Positions 1 through 10,678 of a DNA stretch of 64,000 nucleotides are shown one piece after another. The stretch comes from Scytalidium lignicola (lineage: Eukaryota > Ascomycota > Leotiomycetes). Both the position numbers and the translations under genes were made by a program. How positions within the stretch are numbered: position 1 is the stretch's first letter; every line of letters starts with the position of its first letter. The notes under the pieces were generated by a model that did no database searches, had not been told where the DNA came from, and was given only the letters and a program-made list of their open reading frames with translations. The stretch is from NCBI GenBank assembly GCA_002812745.2, contig NCSJ02000001.1, forward strand, positions 372,001 to 436,000. Direction: 5' to 3'.

Positions 1-1508
1 GGATTTTCACTAAAATAATATCTCTAATCTCAAAATGCTAAATATTATGATTCTTAGAATACTTTTGAATTATTTTTACTCTAATTTTTTGAGTAGATTT
101 TCGAGCNTTTTTGAATTATTAAATCATCTGTTGTTTGAGCTACTGAAGATAACGTAATTTGAGGTTGAGATTTAGTATCAAATTACTCTTCTTGTGATAT
201 CTCTAAATTAAATTCAGACTTTGATGGTGTATTTGATTTAGATTTAAATTGTAGTTGTGATAAAAGTAAAATATCACTATCAACAGCAATTGTTGAACTA
301 CTGATTCTAACAAGAAATAAAGGCTGAATTGGCATATTGTTCTCAAAGGGTCTTTTAATAAATGATTAGCTCTTAAGAGTACTCTCAGGAATACCCTTTG
401 GAGTACTTTCAGGAGTACTTTCAAGGAGTATAATACTCTCAACAGTGATTGTTAAATTAAGGTCTAAATTTGACTCTAATATAAAAGGTTGAGTAAGATC
501 TTCTTAAGGTACACCAATAGTAAGATCTTTGCGTTGTATAACATCTAGCCAATTATAATAAGTTCTATGATCTCTGAATAAAAGCTTAACAAGAGTACAG
601 TCAATTATTAAATGTTTTTGAGTATTAATTGCAAATGTGACTTTTAATAACCTATTAACCTATTCAGTAAACCCATTATCCATCTTCCAAGCTCTAATTT
701 TAACTTCTACTACTCCATTAGCCTGCTCAATAAGGCCTTGAGTTTGTAAAGATCTAAGTTTTCCATTAATCACTCGAATCCCATATTTGCACAATAATAT
801 GAGAAAGGCACCTTTAAATTCTTTGCCATTGTCACATTGCATAATTTTCGGAGGCAAAAAAGCCATAATAAATTGAGCAAAAGCTTTGGCAATTAGTATT
901 GATTCTTTACTTTTAAGTGGATATAGTTGAGAATACTTGATGAAATGATCTTTGATGTGTAAAATCCACTTATATTTGCCAGAAGGTTCATGCCTCATAT
1001 CAATCAAATCCACTTGAACGTGTTCCCAAGCTCTTTCAGTAACAATTGGTTCAAGGGGAGCTTTAGTAGAAGCTAGGCGATTCAAGCCACAATTCTTACA
1101 ACGCCTAATGATAAATTCAATATCATAACGTTTAATTCCATAATATTTGCGCTTAATCTCTGACCATACTTTAGTTTGGCCAGCATGAAGAAGCTTGATA
1201 TGCTCTTGAGCAATAATATCAAAAACCTCATTATCTTGAACTGCATAACGTCGTACAGGGTTGAGTACATCAGGTAATCGATATAACTTCTTATTTTCAA
1301 GTTCAAATTGAGTAATTGCTCTGTGTTTGAGGTTGCTATCAGCTTGATTTTCTGGCTTTAACTTTGGATTATCCAAAAAGACATGCATTCTTTGCCAATG
1401 TTGTGGGTTGATTCGTTCCCTGTTGACATAGCTCTTGCTATATATGTAGTCTTGAAAAGCAAAGCGTACATCATTTGGAAAAGGGTTAATTGACTCAATC
1501 GTAGCCAT
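1..1508 (-). mobile_element. Eroded transposon remnant with DDE integrase (KRBA2/Ginger-like)
   Basis: On the minus strand an open frame from the ATG at 1508 to a TAG at 660 encodes 282 aa. It has an H2C2-type zinc-binding region (QEHIKLLH, later CKNC) followed by an integrase core. The DDE residues fit VQVDLIDM (first Asp), QCDNGKEF (second Asp) and QGLIEQANG (Glu). The same frame continues past the TAG at 660, through further TAA stops, to about position 120 with a low-complexity Ser/Thr-rich tail. Integrases of this kind occur in Ginger-type DNA transposons and Ty3-like retroelements; I favour the KRBA2-like group. All interrupting stops could come from C-to-T change of CAA or CAG codons. 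It is surely non-functional here. A single N lies at 107, and the element may extend beyond the window. Confidence 0.75.
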
Positions 1509-1599
1509 ATTGAATAATAATAATATACTTTACAAGTGCNAAAAAGTCAAAAAGTGGGAGAGAATTGTGTATTTGAAGCTACACCGCTACATTGTAGCA

Positions 1600-1770
1600 A
1601 GTGGGGTTATTGGCGTATGGGCCACCCCATACGCCAATGGCTCAAATATTGGTGAATGGGGTGGCCCATTGGCGAATGGCAATATTGGTGAATGGGGTGG
1701 CCCATTGGCCAATGGGTTGCCCCATTGGCGAATGGCGATTATTGGTGAATGGGGGGGAACATATATAAGG
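1600..1770 (+). promoter_or_regulatory. CCAAT-box-dense, hairpin-rich promoter-like block with TATA box
   Basis: About nine CCAAT or ATTGG boxes lie between 1609 and 1746. They sit in a degenerate repeat of the type ATTGGTGAATGGGGTGGCCC. A perfect 13-bp inverted repeat (ATTGGCGTATGGG and its complement, 4-bp loop) spans 1609-1638, and a 16-bp palindrome CCCATTGGCCAATGGG lies at 1701-1716. A TATATAAGG box follows at 1762-1770. A start codon at 1828 opens only a 14-codon frame. The block sits about 100 bp upstream of the integrase start on the other strand, so it may be the control region of the element or of a partner gene now lost. The direction is inferred from the TATA box. Confidence 0.5.
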
Positions 1771-2563
1771 GATCAGCTGGATAATATCCCAAGTACCTGG
1801 GTCCATTTCTGAAGCAAAATGTCTTCTATTCGCTGGTACACAAGGCAGCCGATAATTATATAGGTAGATGAGAATATTATAACATCGGATGTTGATTTAC
1901 TCTAAATTATAAAGCTAATATGATGATGTAGGCAGTACTATAAGTATAGTGATCATAGTGTTGAGTACAATATTAGCGATTATACTGATTAAATGAACTA
2001 TAATAATATACGATTACAATGGTTTAGTACTCCATACTCAGTAGTAATTAATGATACCGTAGTGAGATGATCAACTGCTTTAGTTAGGATCTGCCTCTTG
2101 CTATGGGGGTTTGCTTATTTAGCCATGTGCTATTCCTTGAAGTCGGGAGTGATCACCAGTGGCGTGCATGTTATGCAACTTTTATTGCATGCAGCATCCT
2201 AAGGTGCTTCAGATTAATTAGTTAAAAGTTGGTTCGTTCATATTAACTGTTTCATCGTTTGCAGTGAAAAAGACCCAATATAACTAAACCGGCAACTGAT
2301 CCGTAAAAGTGAATCCGATAGATAGTATCAAAAACAAGCAGTATATTATGAAATATGTAAGCACATAAATCGGGCAGATATTGCCTCTGGAGGACAAAGC
2401 CAGTACAAGCCAAGCCAGATTTTNGGGGGGGTATAAAATAATCCGATCAACTTTTCGTACTAATATAAGGGCTCTTCAGCTTTCTAATTAAGTGGCAGCC
2501 AGATCCTCTAATTACCCAGCCTCCTAATCCATTTGTCGTGTACCCATTTCGCCACCCGTTTTA
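1771..2563. other. AT-rich gene-free stretch
   Basis: I see no coding region. A 14-codon frame from 1828 ends at TAG. An N at 2424 sits beside a run of seven G. The sequence is probably the decayed flank of the element to the left and the 3' flank of the IPC synthase homologue to the right. Confidence 0.5.
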
Positions 2564-3699
2564 TTAGACACTCGTCCGTATAGTATACCCATCTTCACCT
2601 AACTCCATAACGGCTTCATATCCGCTCCCTGGTTTCCCGTCGAATATATACCGCAACCTGGTCCCATCAAAAAGTCTCTGCCATCCGTTGCCCCCGCTAA
2701 TTCCAAGTGCATACGCCTTATCGATCCGCAGTAAACTCCTATAGAATATCAAAAACGCAAAGGTGGAATAAATCAGTCCGCCCAGAAGATCAATGCGCCA
2801 GTGATGCCTTAGATACATGGTCGAAAACCACTGCCACAAAACATAGAAACCCATGATGAAGGAACCTTTTCGCGAGTACCTCGAAATGAAGAAGAAACAG
2901 CAGCACGAGAAGGCGCCGTGGAGGGAAGGAAACGCGCCGAAGACTAGTGGCGAGGCTTTAAATGCGTTTTGATAGATGTGCGTCCCAAGCACTCTATCCA
3001 CGCGTACCAGGCCCGCCGCAGAGCCTGGCATGCTGTAATTACCCGGAGGAAGTGGATATCCGTACTGGTCGCCATACCAAGGGGCTGCAGTCGGGAAGGA
3101 GAGATGCGTGAGGATGCCGAGGCAGTTTTGGATGCCAAATGTCCAAGCAAAGATAGAGACGGCTCCGGGCGAGGCAAATAGCCAAAGCCAGAAGGCGGCG
3201 AGAAAGGGAGAGATGAAGTGAATGACGCCGTAGGAAAGCCAGGTCTGAAGGATTAGTTCAGTTAATGGGGAAAGGTTTGAAAAGGAAGACATACGAAAAC
3301 ATCAAGGGCACCGCAAAGGTAATGGGTGCCAGCATAAAGTACGTTAAGCAGGAAAGGAGGGAGGGTTGCTAGTAGCGAAAAAGTCGACCTCCGGGTGAGC
3401 ACATACATACACAAGTATCCGCAAGCTGCTATCATACATTGTGCAAAAAGACCAAAAAGAGTGATGCCAAATAAACGATGGTCGAGTTCCTCAAGATAGT
3501 TAACTTTGATGTTTGGTCGGATCGAGGGATCTATTCGGTAGGCTAGAGCAGCGAGCAATCAGTCAGCCAGGATTTATTATTTTCCACGACTTCGAGGGAG
3601 TTTGTCCTGGGTTGCGCACCATTTTTGAAGGTTGTAATCCACACCAGAATGAAGATCATATTACCAAGAATATGTCTGAGAAGGCCCAGGAAGGAATGT
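2564..3699 (-). CDS. AUR1-like inositol phosphorylceramide synthase homologue (5' end unresolved)
   Basis: This is a multi-pass membrane protein of the AUR1/PAP2 family, which in yeast transfers phosphoinositol from phosphatidylinositol to ceramide in the Golgi. The last exon (2564-3244) carries both lipid-phosphatase-type motifs: GAFPSLHGAF (catalytic His) and STMYLRHHWRIDLLGG (His and Asp). It also has the AUR1 block APWYGDQYGYPLPPGNYSMP. It joins in phase, across an intron at 3245-3294, to an exon at 3295-3542 containing RPNIKVNYLEELD. A probable 35-bp exon at 3665-3699 joins next, across an intron at 3543-3664. At least 320 aa are accounted for; AUR1 has about 400, so one more N-terminal exon is likely upstream but I could not fix it. 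Its divergence (LHG for LHS, LRHHWR for LTHHYF) suggests a paralogue rather than the essential housekeeping copy. It lies on the PKS side of the transposon remnant. Confidence 0.85.
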
Positions 3700-5410
3700 C
3701 TGCAACTCTGGAATTAGTATTGGCACGGCTGAATCCGCAATCACCTCCCCACAAGTACTGCCAGCGGGGAGCAAGATACGGCCATGGCAAAGGAACTCTC
3801 TTATGCACCTGTTCAGTAAGGTCTTGTAGACATGGAGAAAGACACGCCCGATTGCGCCAGACGTATCATCCCGCATGTCTAGGGATGTCGCGTGGGATCA
3901 GGCCGTCGTCGTCGTTGCATCTATAATGAGGGTTGGGATTAACTGGTTGGTAAGACAAAAGAATGAAAAGAGCGTAGCAAGAAGATCAGTATCAATCACA
4001 GGTACATATGGGCGGGAATCGAGTTTAATAATAATAACAATGCGATTGATGATGGCAGGTTTAGTAAAGCGTTGAGAGAAGAGCGCAAAGCACGACACGC
4101 GACAATTTCTTAAGTTCGTTATGGTACNTTTTTTATTCCCCCCTACACGTACATGTGCGGCTCGCTGGGCTCAGCCCATAATTTCCGGGCTTGCCGGTGG
4201 ACCAGAATTCAAACCGATTAAAACAGCCAGCGATGAAGATTCCTAGTGATTGGTTGGTATCTTTACGAAGGTAGGGCTCTTACTAATCCACCTGCTCTTC
4301 TCTGCAGAGTGCCAGCGAATCAAGTACGCAGAAATATCCTCGAATACTCTGCTTTGCTGCGGTTGTAAACAGTACCGGTATTCTTACTGGAGTATATTTT
4401 ATTACTAGAGCATGCATCTCTTACTGAACCGTGTGAACCAACTGCAATCACACAAAGCCCATGTTAGGGTTGTAGCCGAGGCCCAGTCTTAAGCTAAGAG
4501 TAAGGCTGTCGAACGGATTTCCTAAACTAGTTACAGTACAGTGCAGTACGTAACGTACAGTAAGTATTTATCTCAAAAGAAGTATTTATAGAATAAGTTA
4601 TTGTCACCATAAAAGCAGCGAGCTCTAAGCAGCGCGCTCCTCTAACTCAAAGGAGACTGAATAAATAGTGAACGTCCGTACAAATGTGCACAAGGTACAA
4701 ATACGACAAATACGACAGACACGGAGATCCGTCCGCACCGAAGTGCAAGACCTCCGGACCAATCGGATTGCACCGGATGTTTAAGTTAGTCCGCATCCGA
4801 TTTCTGGGTTTCGGATCTCGGACTCGTTTTATCCGTGGATCAATTCGTAATCAAGGCTGCATTCGATTTGCATCTTTGCATCTCTGCGTTCATAATTATG
4901 TTTCAAGTATTTTAACAGCTTGATGGAAATGTAATCTACGTACACTCTTGTTATATGGTGATAAGATTATGTATCTGTCAAATGATATAATTTTCATTAC
5001 AACCAAAATAAGGTTAATCAAGATGAGATTTATTTTATTCTAATGAATTAACGTGTAAAATATTAAAAAAACAATACAATACANTTTTTTTTTAACTCAA
5101 TTATTTTTATAAAAGTAAAAGATAATCACACCTCGAATTAATATTTTAGTTAATCATCTCAACTAATTATTATGTCAACCATGAGATATAACACAAGATA
5201 ATCTGTTGTTATGGAGGATTGGGCGTGTAACAGAAGCGGCGGGTACATCAGTGATTTACTGCATTAAAGCCTAAAGCCTACCAGTCGTCCTATCGGATTT
5301 GTCACCAGCATCTCGTTTTACCATTGTATAAATCCCATCTACTGTAACCTTTTTAGATCTTATCTTCAAAATACCCCCTGTTACTTCTAAAGTTCTAAAT
5401 TACCTCAAGG
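3700..5410. other. Gene-free stretch, AT-rich from 4900
   Basis: The missing N-terminal exon of the IPC synthase homologue may lie in 3700-4130, but no frame is convincing. Around 4720-4870 there are many CCGGA/TCCGG words that may be an old repeat. At 4530-4565 there are tandem ACAGTAC words. Single N bases lie at 4128 and 5084, each followed by a T run. The last 200 bp should hold the promoter of the peptidase gene. Confidence 0.4.
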
Positions 5411-6884
5411 ATGCGTATCCGAGATCTTGGATACGTCCCCGGCCAGTTGCCTACTGGCCCCAAGAACTCCATCCTTGATGTTCCAGGTTAGCTTACTTTA
5501 ATTATCGAAACCTGTTTTCTATCCCAGAAGAATAAGCTCTGACATTCATTTTACTGCAGATGTGCTAGTCGGCCAAACCACGATCCACGAAGGCGACGCC
5601 GTACATACAGGCGTTACGGTCATTTTACCCCGCAAACTTCAAGATCTCCCAAAATCATGTTACGCAGGCCTTCATGAGCTCAATGGGATGGGGGAAATGA
5701 CCGGAAGCCATCAAGTTCATGAATATGGGTATATCAATACTGTAAGATTGCTTTTTGCTCTCCTAAATCTCGTCTTGAATGATGATAAATCTGTTGAGAT
5801 CACTTGTTCGGACAAAGTTCCCACAATGTCAACACTTCAACTTGAGGAGTTAACTAACCAAAACTAGCCTATTGCTCTAACTAATACCCTCAGCGTTGGA
5901 AAGGTTTATGATGCTATATTCCGCTGGCAGATCGAGCAAGCTCGAGCACGTGGCGAGGACGAGCTGGAGATGTTTCGTAGCATTGGACTTCCTGTCGTTT
6001 GCGAGACGTTGGATATAGTTCTGAATGATATCAGTCGATCATCAGTGGAAAAATATCATGTTTATGCAGCTCTCGATCAAGCCATCAATGCGCCAGAGGT
6101 CCTAGAAGGATCCCACGGCGGTGGAACTGGTATGCGGTGTCACGGATTCAAAGGGGGGATTGGTATATTAATGCACTCAAACCCTCCAGCGCTGTACCAA
6201 TTTATCTAACCACTTTACCAGGAACCTCTAGTAGAATTGTAAAAGGTCTTGAAGGAAAAGAATATACAGTCGGTGTGCTGTGCCAGGCTAACTACGGATA
6301 TATGAAGGATCTAAGAATTGGTGGTGTTCCAATAGGAAGGTTGCTAGAGAAAGACGCGTTAGAGAATGCAAAGGATGAGGAGAACCTCCAAAATGAACCG
6401 AAAGGGAAAGCTAATGAAGGTAGCTGTATTGTTATCATTGCGTAAGTGTCACTCAATTTTGTCCAAATTACATTGTCTGACTTTCCTACACAGAACAGAC
6501 GCACCGTTCCTCCCTCACCAGCTCCGCCGTCTGGCACAGCGCGCAACTGTTGGCTTATCTGAAGTTACTGGTCATGGCGTTGGTCGTACATTCTCTGGTG
6601 AGATCTTCCTTGCCTTTTCGACGGCAAGTCCTCCCGACAATCTTCTCTCTAGGTCAAACGATTCCGGGTATCAGCCCCTGGCCGAAAGTTTTCAAACAGG
6701 CTCAATTAAGAATGAGAGTATAGATACATTTTTTTACGCTGTAGCTGAGGCGACCGAAGAATCAGTCTTAAATGCTATGGTCGCAGCTAAAGATGGATTA
6801 ACGGGTTGGAAAGGCCGCAGTGTTGAGGGGCTTCCAGTGGAAATAGTTAAGGAGCTATTAAAGCAGTATTATGTTCCCGTATAA
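5411..6884 (+). CDS. P1 (DmpA, S58) family aminopeptidase
   Basis: Five exons (5411-5486, 5560-5741, 5868-6162, 6222-6441, 6494-6884) join in phase to a 387-aa protein. It follows the DmpA L-aminopeptidase/D-esterase fold from end to end. Landmarks are LPTGPKNSILDV at the N terminus, ELNGMGEMTGSH, the EYGYINT/PIALTNT junction, GGGTGMRCHGFKGGIG, and the self-cleavage site GSCIVIIATDAP with the nucleophilic Ser near residue 252. Enzymes of this family mature by cleavage before that Ser and remove N-terminal residues, including D- or beta-amino acids. Introns of 52-126 bp all have GT-AG ends and a CTAAC-like branch site is visible in the third. Length matches the family (about 370 aa). It converges on the acyl-CoA dehydrogenase gene only 99 bp away. 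Its substrate cannot be read from sequence. Confidence 0.9.
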
Positions 6885-6983
6885 TATAATGATAATAATA
6901 ATCTATACAAGGTTTCAACATAATCTGATCAATGAACCGTTGCCATGCTATTAAATTCTTCTATTCCAGCCCTATCATGCTAA

Positions 6984-8351
6984 TTATTTCCCAAACGTTG
7001 CTTGCCAAGGATCATACGACTCATTCGCAAACAGATTAGTGATCTGTCGTCGGCGAATACCAATATTACCGCCGTCAAAGATAGGAAGAACTATAGCATC
7101 TTGTAGCAAGTCCCCGAATGGCTGGTCGCGGGAGTAGGAAGTCACACCGACCAGGTTAATTGCGTCTTGCACTGATTCTACTGCACTCTCAGACCCCAAG
7201 ATTTTAGCTTCGTAGCACAACTCAGACCCAAATGGGGTACGACCAAAGGCGTGGGCTGCCCTCCATGTCAATGCCCTAGTAGATTCGCAGCGGATCTTGA
7301 TCTTAATCAACAAATCTGCCACGCTCTGTTTCTGTAGCATAACCTCTTTGGAACCACGGGTGTTAGACTTAGCCCATAGAAGAGCACGATCGAATGTCTG
7401 CCGCATGATTCCGACTCCCATAGCGCCGACCATCGTCGCCGACAGGGTGAAAGCCTTGTCTAAGACTTCAGGGCCACTTCCCGGAGGAGCTAGGAGATTA
7501 GACTTTGGAACACGCAGACCTTGAAAGCGGACATGAGGTCCGTTCACTGCAATGTGACCTACGGTTCTCGGGTGTTCGAGGACTACGTAGGCGTCCTTGC
7601 TATTGGCGGCGATGTCTTCTCGGGTTACTATGATGATGGCTGTCTCACTGGACGGGCTTGTGGAGATGATTCCTGGTGGAGTAGAAGAGCTTACTATCCT
7701 ACATGCAACGCACTGCAACTGCGCTCCTCTATCGTCCCATCCAGAACTATTCGTGGCCCATATCTATCAAATACATTATTGTTTTAATAAGATCATAATG
7801 AATCTTCACAAAGGCGTAGTTAACAGAAACGAGCTCACCTTTTCCCCGTTGATGATATACTCTTCACCATCCAGTACTGCCGTAGTTTGCAAACCCGGAG
7901 TTCCAGACTCAACGTAGTTCGCGCTTCCACCAGGCTCTGAGAATACAAGGCTGGCCAGAGGTGCTCCACTTCCTTCCAAGAATGGTCTGAAGAACTTCGC
8001 GTGCTGCTCAGGGGTTCCGGCTATGATTAGAGGTAAGAGCCCTAAAGCGGTTCCGAATATTATGAGAGAAGCGCTGGTTTCAACAGCATAAAATTCTTCT
8101 ACCATCAATACGGCCCCAATCAGGGGTCCCCCTGAGCCTCCCAGCGGCTCGGGAATCTGCCCCTTGATTAGACCGGCTGCTACTGCCTCTCGATACAGCG
8201 GCTCGAGCGAGCGGAATCGGTCTTCCCATTTACCATTGGGAGGGCCAAGAGGCTCGTATAGTGACCTTGCTCCTTTCAAATGTCTTGCGGCGAACTCCCG
8301 GGAAGCATTACGGATGGCTTGTTGTTCTGGAGATAGCTCAAAGTCAATCAT
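6984..8351 (-). CDS. Acyl-CoA dehydrogenase family protein
   Basis: Two exons (8351-7839 and 7763-6984, intron 7764-7838) give 430 aa. The protein starts MIDFELSPEQQAIRNASREF, typical of the N-terminal helical domain. It has an FAD/substrate-binding middle domain (VFSEPGGSANYVE, then INGEKIWATNSSGW across the intron) and a C-terminal helical domain. These flavoenzymes oxidise the alpha-beta bond of acyl thioesters. The usual C-terminal catalytic signature IYEGT is replaced by IFDGGN near residue 402, so the Glu is an Asp. This is a known variant style in divergent family members but leaves the catalytic base uncertain. Lying near a PKS gene, it could act on a polyketide-derived acyl chain, or simply be a catabolic gene. 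Confidence 0.88.
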
Positions 8352-8967
8352 CCTGAATGCAGACTTCCTAGGTGTTCAGAGTTGTCCAATATTAGATTTC
8401 AGTGGCTTCCTAGTGCAATAGGATATTGACGATACTGATCGAATCTTTGAGCAAAGAGAGAAATCTAGAGGGGTCATCCACCATCAAGCTTAGAAATCAA
8501 CCTGCATCAACAACCAATCGGGGGCTTATGCCCCCAATATTCACGGAGCGGAAGGCCAGGCCGTTGTGCAACCTTCTTTTTGTTTACTCGGAATAATTAT
8601 AAATTGAAGGGAACATTTTTTTGGTATGGCTGGGCCGTGGGGCCTCCCCTTACCATGCTACACTGTCACTTCATCTTTTAAACTTAAGCCTTATTATAAA
8701 CTTACCTTCGACGATGTAGATGGATCTTAAATGCCACCACAAGACTCACTCTACAGTATAGTCTGGCTTAATTGTGTTTAAGACTCGTGATTTCAAAATA
8801 GAAATGTAGTTTCAACAAAACACTGAGGCTTAACTGAAATACCATTTTTCTATATACTAGTAATAACAATACTATACAACCAGACTCAACGTATTTATAC
8901 ATCCTTTCCCTGAATGGAAGTTCCAACAGCCCAATTTGCCATCAAAGGAAATAGGGGAATAATCTGT
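8352..8967. other. Intergenic region
   Basis: No gene is seen. The stretch is AT-rich with no recognisable repeat. It lies between the start of the dehydrogenase gene and the 3' end of the permease gene, both on the minus strand, so it should hold the dehydrogenase promoter. Confidence 0.5.
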
Positions 8968-10678
8968 CTACGATACGATATCCGCTCTGGTCTTGGGTCC
9001 GTGATAAAACTTCCGCGCTCCAGAGTACCAGTACACTAAGGAGAAAAGAGCAATTGCGACCAGGATCACTGATGCGTAATTCATCTAAGTATAGAGTTAG
9101 CAGGTAAGATTTCTATCAAATATGCACACTAGCACTATTCAAGGTTCAAGGACTCACATTGGCGGCAGTAACAGGCCTAAAATTCGGAAGCACGAAAATG
9201 ATGCTAACAAATAATGTCCATGTGACGGCATAAAGGTTGACAAAGGTGCTGGCTTTTCCGAGATGCCATGGCCCACGTTCGAACCTGCCGAATAATACCT
9301 TGCACAAGATTGGGATACAGTATGACCAGTCAAGGGCAATAGCGCAAACGTTGAAAATAGCTGCTACTGTAGCATAAGATCCCAGTGCGATCAAGTTAAT
9401 GGCAGTGCAGAACAAAACGACAAGCCAGACGGCATTCAGAGGGGTTCCAGTATGTTTGTTGATGCTGTACCATACTCGAGAGAGAGGCAACATGTTATCT
9501 CTTGAGACAGCAAAGATGGTCCGAGAGGTGGCCTGGATGGTAACAATTTGACCGAAGTTGATCACAATAAATGCTGCGACAGTGAAGAAGATGCCGCCGC
9601 CTTTACCCAGGACGTTATAGAAGATCTGAGCAACAGGTTGACCGATAGGAGATGAGAGAATATCCTCTGGGTTACCCATGCAGATGGTCAAAACAATAGT
9701 AAATATCCATCCACCAATATAGGTGAATAGCAAGGCTCCTGAAATTGCCCATGGGCATTTTAACTCTGGTTGCTTGATCTCCTCAGCAATGTGTGCAGTA
9801 GCATCATAATCTGTCATTGTCCAGGATACGGATAGGAAACCGAATAAAAAGGAGAAGCCAAGTGGGTTCCATCCAGACTCGGATTGTATATCAGTAAACA
9901 CATATTTGGCGGTGTGTTTGTTGTCTTGCTTGACGAGCAGCGAGATAATGGCTGCTATTAGCACAACTACGTGAAAGACAACATAACTACGCGTGAATCG
10001 TTCTAGGGCTCTGGTAGTGAGAGAATTGATCAAACCATGCACGACAAAGAGACCAGCCATAACTGCGATTGTGTGGCCCTGAGTTGGCGTATATTTGAAA
10101 TCCGAACCCATAGACACTGCTGCCAGTAGAAGTTGAGCAGCACCATACTCTCCAGATGCAGCTCCGGTAGCTTGACCCAGGAGATTCAACCAGCCACAGA
10201 GCCAGCCAACCTCTGCCACCCATCCCGGTGGGACGAGATACTTGCAAGTAAAGTAGAGTCCACCAGATGTTGGATATGCCGAAACTAATTCAGAGACAGA
10301 GAGCGCGATACACATACAGCCAAACCCAGATATTAGCCAACACCACACTGCCGAGGCGGCGCCACCCGCATATAGGGGATAGGAAAAGGTTGTTGAAACG
10401 GTCGCGAAGAGACCGGAGATTGAGACTGCAAAGGAGAAACATGAGAACATAGAGAACTCTCTCTTAAAGACCTAAACGAAGTTCAAAAAACAATGTTTAG
10501 CAGGTTGTTCCTCGTGAATTAGCATCAATTGGTTTAATTGGTTCTCATACCGGTGCATAACCCAACTCTGCAAGCCTGCGATCCTCCGCGCTCAGGTCCT
10601 GCAAATCAATCACTTCGGCCGCCGGATAGATTCATTTTCGCCTTTAACAGCGAGCTTCACTTCTTCTTTGGAATACAT
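8968..10678 (-). CDS. GABA/choline-type amino acid permease (UGA4-like, APC superfamily)
   Basis: The main exon (10471-9158, 438 codons) holds about ten of the expected 12 membrane segments, beginning VFKREFS and including ELVSAYPTSGGLYF and SRDNMLPLSRVW, both typical of the UGA4/HNM1 branch. A 39-codon last exon (9084-8968, intron 9085-9157) supplies the final membrane helix after NFRPVTAAN. An upstream exon encoding LQDLSAEDRRLAELGYAP joins across the intron 10472-10550. A start codon at 10678 gives MYSKEEVKLAVK, but that frame is offset by one base from the following exon. Either one base is lost near 10620 or another start exists. Total length is about 500 aa. Substrates in this group are GABA, choline or related amines. 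Confidence 0.88.

Noticed and set aside
3661..3876. 71-codon minus frame as the N-terminal exon of the IPC synthase homologue
   Set aside because: No donor in the phase required by the exon at 3665-3699, and no family similarity.
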